DNA of 27,184 bases from Bacilli bacterium (GTDB lineage: Bacteria; Bacillota_I; Bacilli_A; RF39; UBA660): contig JAEDNL010000015.1 in NCBI GenBank assembly GCA_016302505.1, positions 1 to 27,184 of the forward strand, in the 5' to 3' direction. Shown piece by piece: positions 25,168 through 27,184 of the stretch. The notes under the pieces are model-generated. The model had not been told where the DNA came from. It worked only from the letters and a program-made list of their open reading frames with translations, and searched no databases. Positions within the stretch are counted from its first letter, which is position 1. The number at the start of each line of letters is the position of its first letter. The position numbers and the translations under genes were made by a program.

Positions 25168-25177
25168 ACTGTTTTTA
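25157..25177 (+). terminator. Terminator overlapping the CmpB-family gene stop
   Basis: AACAGTC (25157-25163), loop ATA and GACTGTT (25167-25173) are followed by TTTT. The TAG stop (25165-25167) lies across the loop. Confidence 0.8.
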
Positions 25178-25245
25178 TCATGTAAAATAACTAATTTTTA
25201 ATATATTTAAATTTATTTTGTTGTATAATTATTTTGGAGGTTATT

Positions 25246-26580
25246 ATGTTTGAAAATAAAAAGATATTTATATTAGGTATGGCAAGAAGTGGATATGAAG
25301 CAGCAAAAGTTTTAGCAAAACATAACTGTACAGTTCTTGTAACTGATATGAAAGAACAAAAAGAAGAACAAGTAAAAGAGTTAACTGATTTAAATGTAAA
25401 AATAGTAATAACAAATGATCCAGTAAGTCTACTTGACAATTCATATGACTTTGTTGTTAAAAATCCAGGCATTAAATTAGACCATCCTGTTTGTTTAAAA
25501 GCAAAAGAATTAGGAATTAAAGTAATATGTGAAGTAGAAGTTGCATATAGTTTTCTGCCTAACGTTCAAATTATAGGTATAACTGGAAGTAATGGTAAAA
25601 CAACTACTACTACATTAATATATGAAATATTGAAGCAAGCTAAAAAAAGAGTTCATCTTGGAGGCAATATTGGTTATCCTGTATGTTCACTTGTAGATAA
25701 ATGTAAAGATAATGATATATTAGTATTAGAAATATCTGGTCACCAATTACATGATTGTTATAATTTCAAAACCAATGTAGCTGTGATGACTAATTTATCA
25801 GAAGTACACATCGATCACTTCGGAACATATGAAAATTATAAAAATAATAAAGCCAAAATATTTATGCATCATACTAAAGATGATTTAGCAATTTATAATA
25901 TTGCTAACCAAGATGTAGTTGATAAAGTTAAAAACATCAATAGTACTAAAATAAGTTTTACATCAAAAGATAATATAAAAAGTGATTTATATTTAAAAGA
26001 TAATTCAATATATTATAATGATGAAAAAATAATCGAAACAAAGGATATTAAATTACAAGGAAAACATAATTATGAAAATATTATGTGTGCTATTGCTGCT
26101 GTTAAAAGATATGGTGTAACAAATAATGATATATTTAATGTACTAAACAAATTTTATGGAGTAGAACATAGAATAGAATATGTTTCTACAATAAACGATA
26201 TTGATTTTTATAATGACAGTAAAGCAACAAATGTTAAATCAACACAAATTGCTCTTTCTGCATTTAATAAACCAACAATATTAATCTTAGGTGGTTTAGA
26301 TAGAGGGCACTCTTTTGAAGAACTAACTGAATATATGAAAAATGTTAAACTAGTAGTTTGCTACGGTCAAACAAAAGAAAGAATAAAAGAATATTGTAAC
26401 TCTATTAATATAAACTGCATTGTAAAAGATAATTTAAAAGAAGCAGTCAAAGAGTCATATAAAAATGCGCAAAAAGGATATGTTGTACTATTAAGCCCAG
26501 CATGTGCAAGTTGGGATCAGTATAATTCTTTCGAGGAAAGAGGATGTGAATTTAAATCATCTGTAAAGGAATTAGAATAA
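25246..26580 (+). CDS. murD: UDP-N-acetylmuramoyl-L-alanine--D-glutamate ligase
   Basis: MurD adds D-glutamate to UDP-MurNAc-L-Ala in the cytosolic stage of peptidoglycan synthesis, so this organism makes a wall. The 444-residue protein has the N-terminal Rossmann motif FILGMARSGYEAA, ATP loop GITGSNGKTTTT, LGGNIGYP, LEISGHQLHD, HIDHFGTYENYKNNKAKIF, the VEHRIEYV and NDSKATN motifs, LGGLDRG and the C-terminal LLSPACASWDQYNSFEERG. The usual SSFQL is SGHQL here. ATG 25246 has GGAGG 5 bases upstream; a TTG at 25234 overlaps that site. A TATAAT at 25224-25229 is the likely -10. Confidence 0.97.
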   Translation: MFENKKIFILGMARSGYEAAKVLAKHNCTVLVTDMKEQKEEQVKELTDLNVKIVITNDPVSLLDNSYDFVVKNPGIKLDHPVCLKAKELGIKVICEVEVAYSFLPNVQIIGITGSNGKTTTTTLIYEILKQAKKRVHLGGNIGYPVCSLVDKCKDNDILVLEISGHQLHDCYNFKTNVAVMTNLSEVHIDHFGTYENYKNNKAKIFMHHTKDDLAIYNIANQDVVDKVKNINSTKISFTSKDNIKSDLYLKDNSIYYNDEKIIETKDIKLQGKHNYENIMCAIAAVKRYGVTNNDIFNVLNKFYGVEHRIEYVSTINDIDFYNDSKATNVKSTQIALSAFNKPTILILGGLDRGHSFEELTEYMKNVKLVVCYGQTKERIKEYCNSININCIVKDNLKEAVKESYKNAQKGYVVLLSPACASWDQYNSFEERGCEFKSSVKELE

Positions 26581-26581
26581 A

Positions 26582-27133
26582 ATGAATAAAAAAAATCAAA
26601 ATAATAAATCAACTATCTTTTTCGCAATAACAACTTTTGTATTAATTTGTATAATAGGTACAATAACATTTATAGTAGTAAAAGAACTTTATTCTGTTAA
26701 AGAAAATATGCCAATTGATAATAATGAAATTAAAGAAGGAACTAATAATTTAATAACAGCTAATGTAAATGTTAAAATTAAAACTAAGACATTTGAACTA
26801 TCTTGCGATAAATTAGAAATATCAAATAATATTGATACTATTGATTATGATTTAGTATCTTTTCATGTAAATTTAAAAAATCTTACTAATCAAAAAATAA
26901 TACTACAAGATTATAAAGACTTCTACTGTTTGGTAAATAATAAATTACAAATAAATATTACAGATAAAGACACAGAAAGAAAAAGATTATCTAAATCACT
27001 TAATGCAAATGAATCTTCAAATGGCTATATAACATTTAAAGTACCAAAAAATACAAAAGTATTTAATTTAAAATATGAAGATGCTTTACTTCATATAGAA
27101 TTATTAAATAATGAAAATTCAAATTTGAACTGA
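26582..27133 (+). CDS. DUF4352-like membrane-anchored protein, C-terminus possibly altered by an IS
   Basis: The 183-residue protein has a short basic N-terminus, one membrane segment (about 11-34), a linker and an outer beta-sandwich domain resembling DUF4352: FHVNLKNLTNQKIIL, DFYCLVN and GYITFKVPKNTKVFNLKYED. The function of such domains is unknown. It starts one base after murD and uses AAGGAA inside murD, so it is probably co-transcribed. Its TGA stop lies within the sequence that resembles an insertion-sequence end, so the last few residues may be foreign. The domain itself looks complete. Confidence 0.82.
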   Translation: MNKKNQNNKSTIFFAITTFVLICIIGTITFIVVKELYSVKENMPIDNNEIKEGTNNLITANVNVKIKTKTFELSCDKLEISNNIDTIDYDLVSFHVNLKNLTNQKIILQDYKDFYCLVNNKLQINITDKDTERKRLSKSLNANESSNGYITFKVPKNTKVFNLKYEDALLHIELLNNENSNLN

Positions 27134-27184
27134 ACACCAAAAGTTGGACAGTTTATAAATAGTTTCTAATTAAATGATTGTTAC
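27126..27184. mobile_element. Probable terminal end of an IS3/IS150-group insertion sequence, cut by the window edge
   Basis: The sequence beginning TGAACTGAACACC and continuing AAAAGTTGGACAGTTT closely resembles the terminal repeats I know from IS150-group elements of Firmicutes, where AAAGTTGGACA follows a short C-rich stretch. It begins with TG as expected for IS3 family ends. No transposase is visible because only 59 bases remain. The exact boundary could be 27126 or 27131, since TGAAC occurs twice. Confidence 0.5.

Noticed and set aside
1..27184. DGR template repeat or reverse transcriptase within the window
   Set aside because: No second copy of the variable-like segment and no reverse-transcriptase protein was seen, so the DGR claim remains a hypothesis.
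1..27184. CRISPR arrays, tRNA or rRNA genes
   Set aside because: No regularly spaced direct repeats or RNA-gene signatures were found on reading both strands; AT-rich simple sequence was not counted.

Overview
The window comes from a very AT-rich, low-GC Gram-positive-like bacterium with standard stop codons. TAA, TAG and TGA all terminate genes here, and Trp is encoded by TGG where I checked. It has a cell wall (murD, a GH25 lysozyme-like protein) but compact genes: AddA and AddB are both shorter than usual, and stop codons are often buried in terminator hairpins. An uncultured gut Bacilli/Tenericutes-like lineage (RF39-type) fits best, but this is inferred from composition and gene style, not from a database match.

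Region 1 (1-4.8 kb, all leftward) is an accessory island with visibly higher GC than the rest. It holds a ParA-type ATPase gene broken by one amber codon, then three tightly coupled genes. The first is a MoxR-like AAA+ ATPase with an N-terminal C-type-lectin/FGE-like (DUF6273-like) region. The second is a small AAA-like protein without a P-loop. The third is a HExxH plus von Willebrand A (VWA) protein. The lectin-like part contains a GC-rich, adenine-poor segment ending at a perfect small hairpin, which is what the variable region of a diversity-generating retroelement (DGR) looks like. No reverse transcriptase or template repeat lies in the window.

Region 2 (5.0-8.8 kb, leftward) is a translationally coupled pair of membrane hybrid histidine kinases with complementary defects. 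One keeps the phospho-accepting His but has lost its ATP-binding motifs. The other keeps the ATP-binding motifs and receiver domain but has Asn in place of the His. They look like an obligate two-subunit kinase.

Region 3 (8.9-27.1 kb) is mostly core chromosome: addB-addA, a DUF554 membrane protein, a signal-peptidase-fold protein lacking both expected catalytic residues, a YbaK-type deacylase, glyA, an LppM-like lipoprotein, a helical protein of unknown function, gmk, a membrane-anchored GH25 protein, a Mn-dependent pyrophosphatase with CBS/DRTGG insert, a DUF362 protein preceded by two previously too-short small ORFs, an HD-domain protein with a likely leaderless GTG start, a CmpB-type membrane protein, murD and a DUF4352-like membrane protein. 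At the right edge a sequence resembling the terminal repeat of an IS3/IS150-group insertion sequence begins, overlapping the last stop codon.

No tRNA, rRNA or CRISPR array was recognised.
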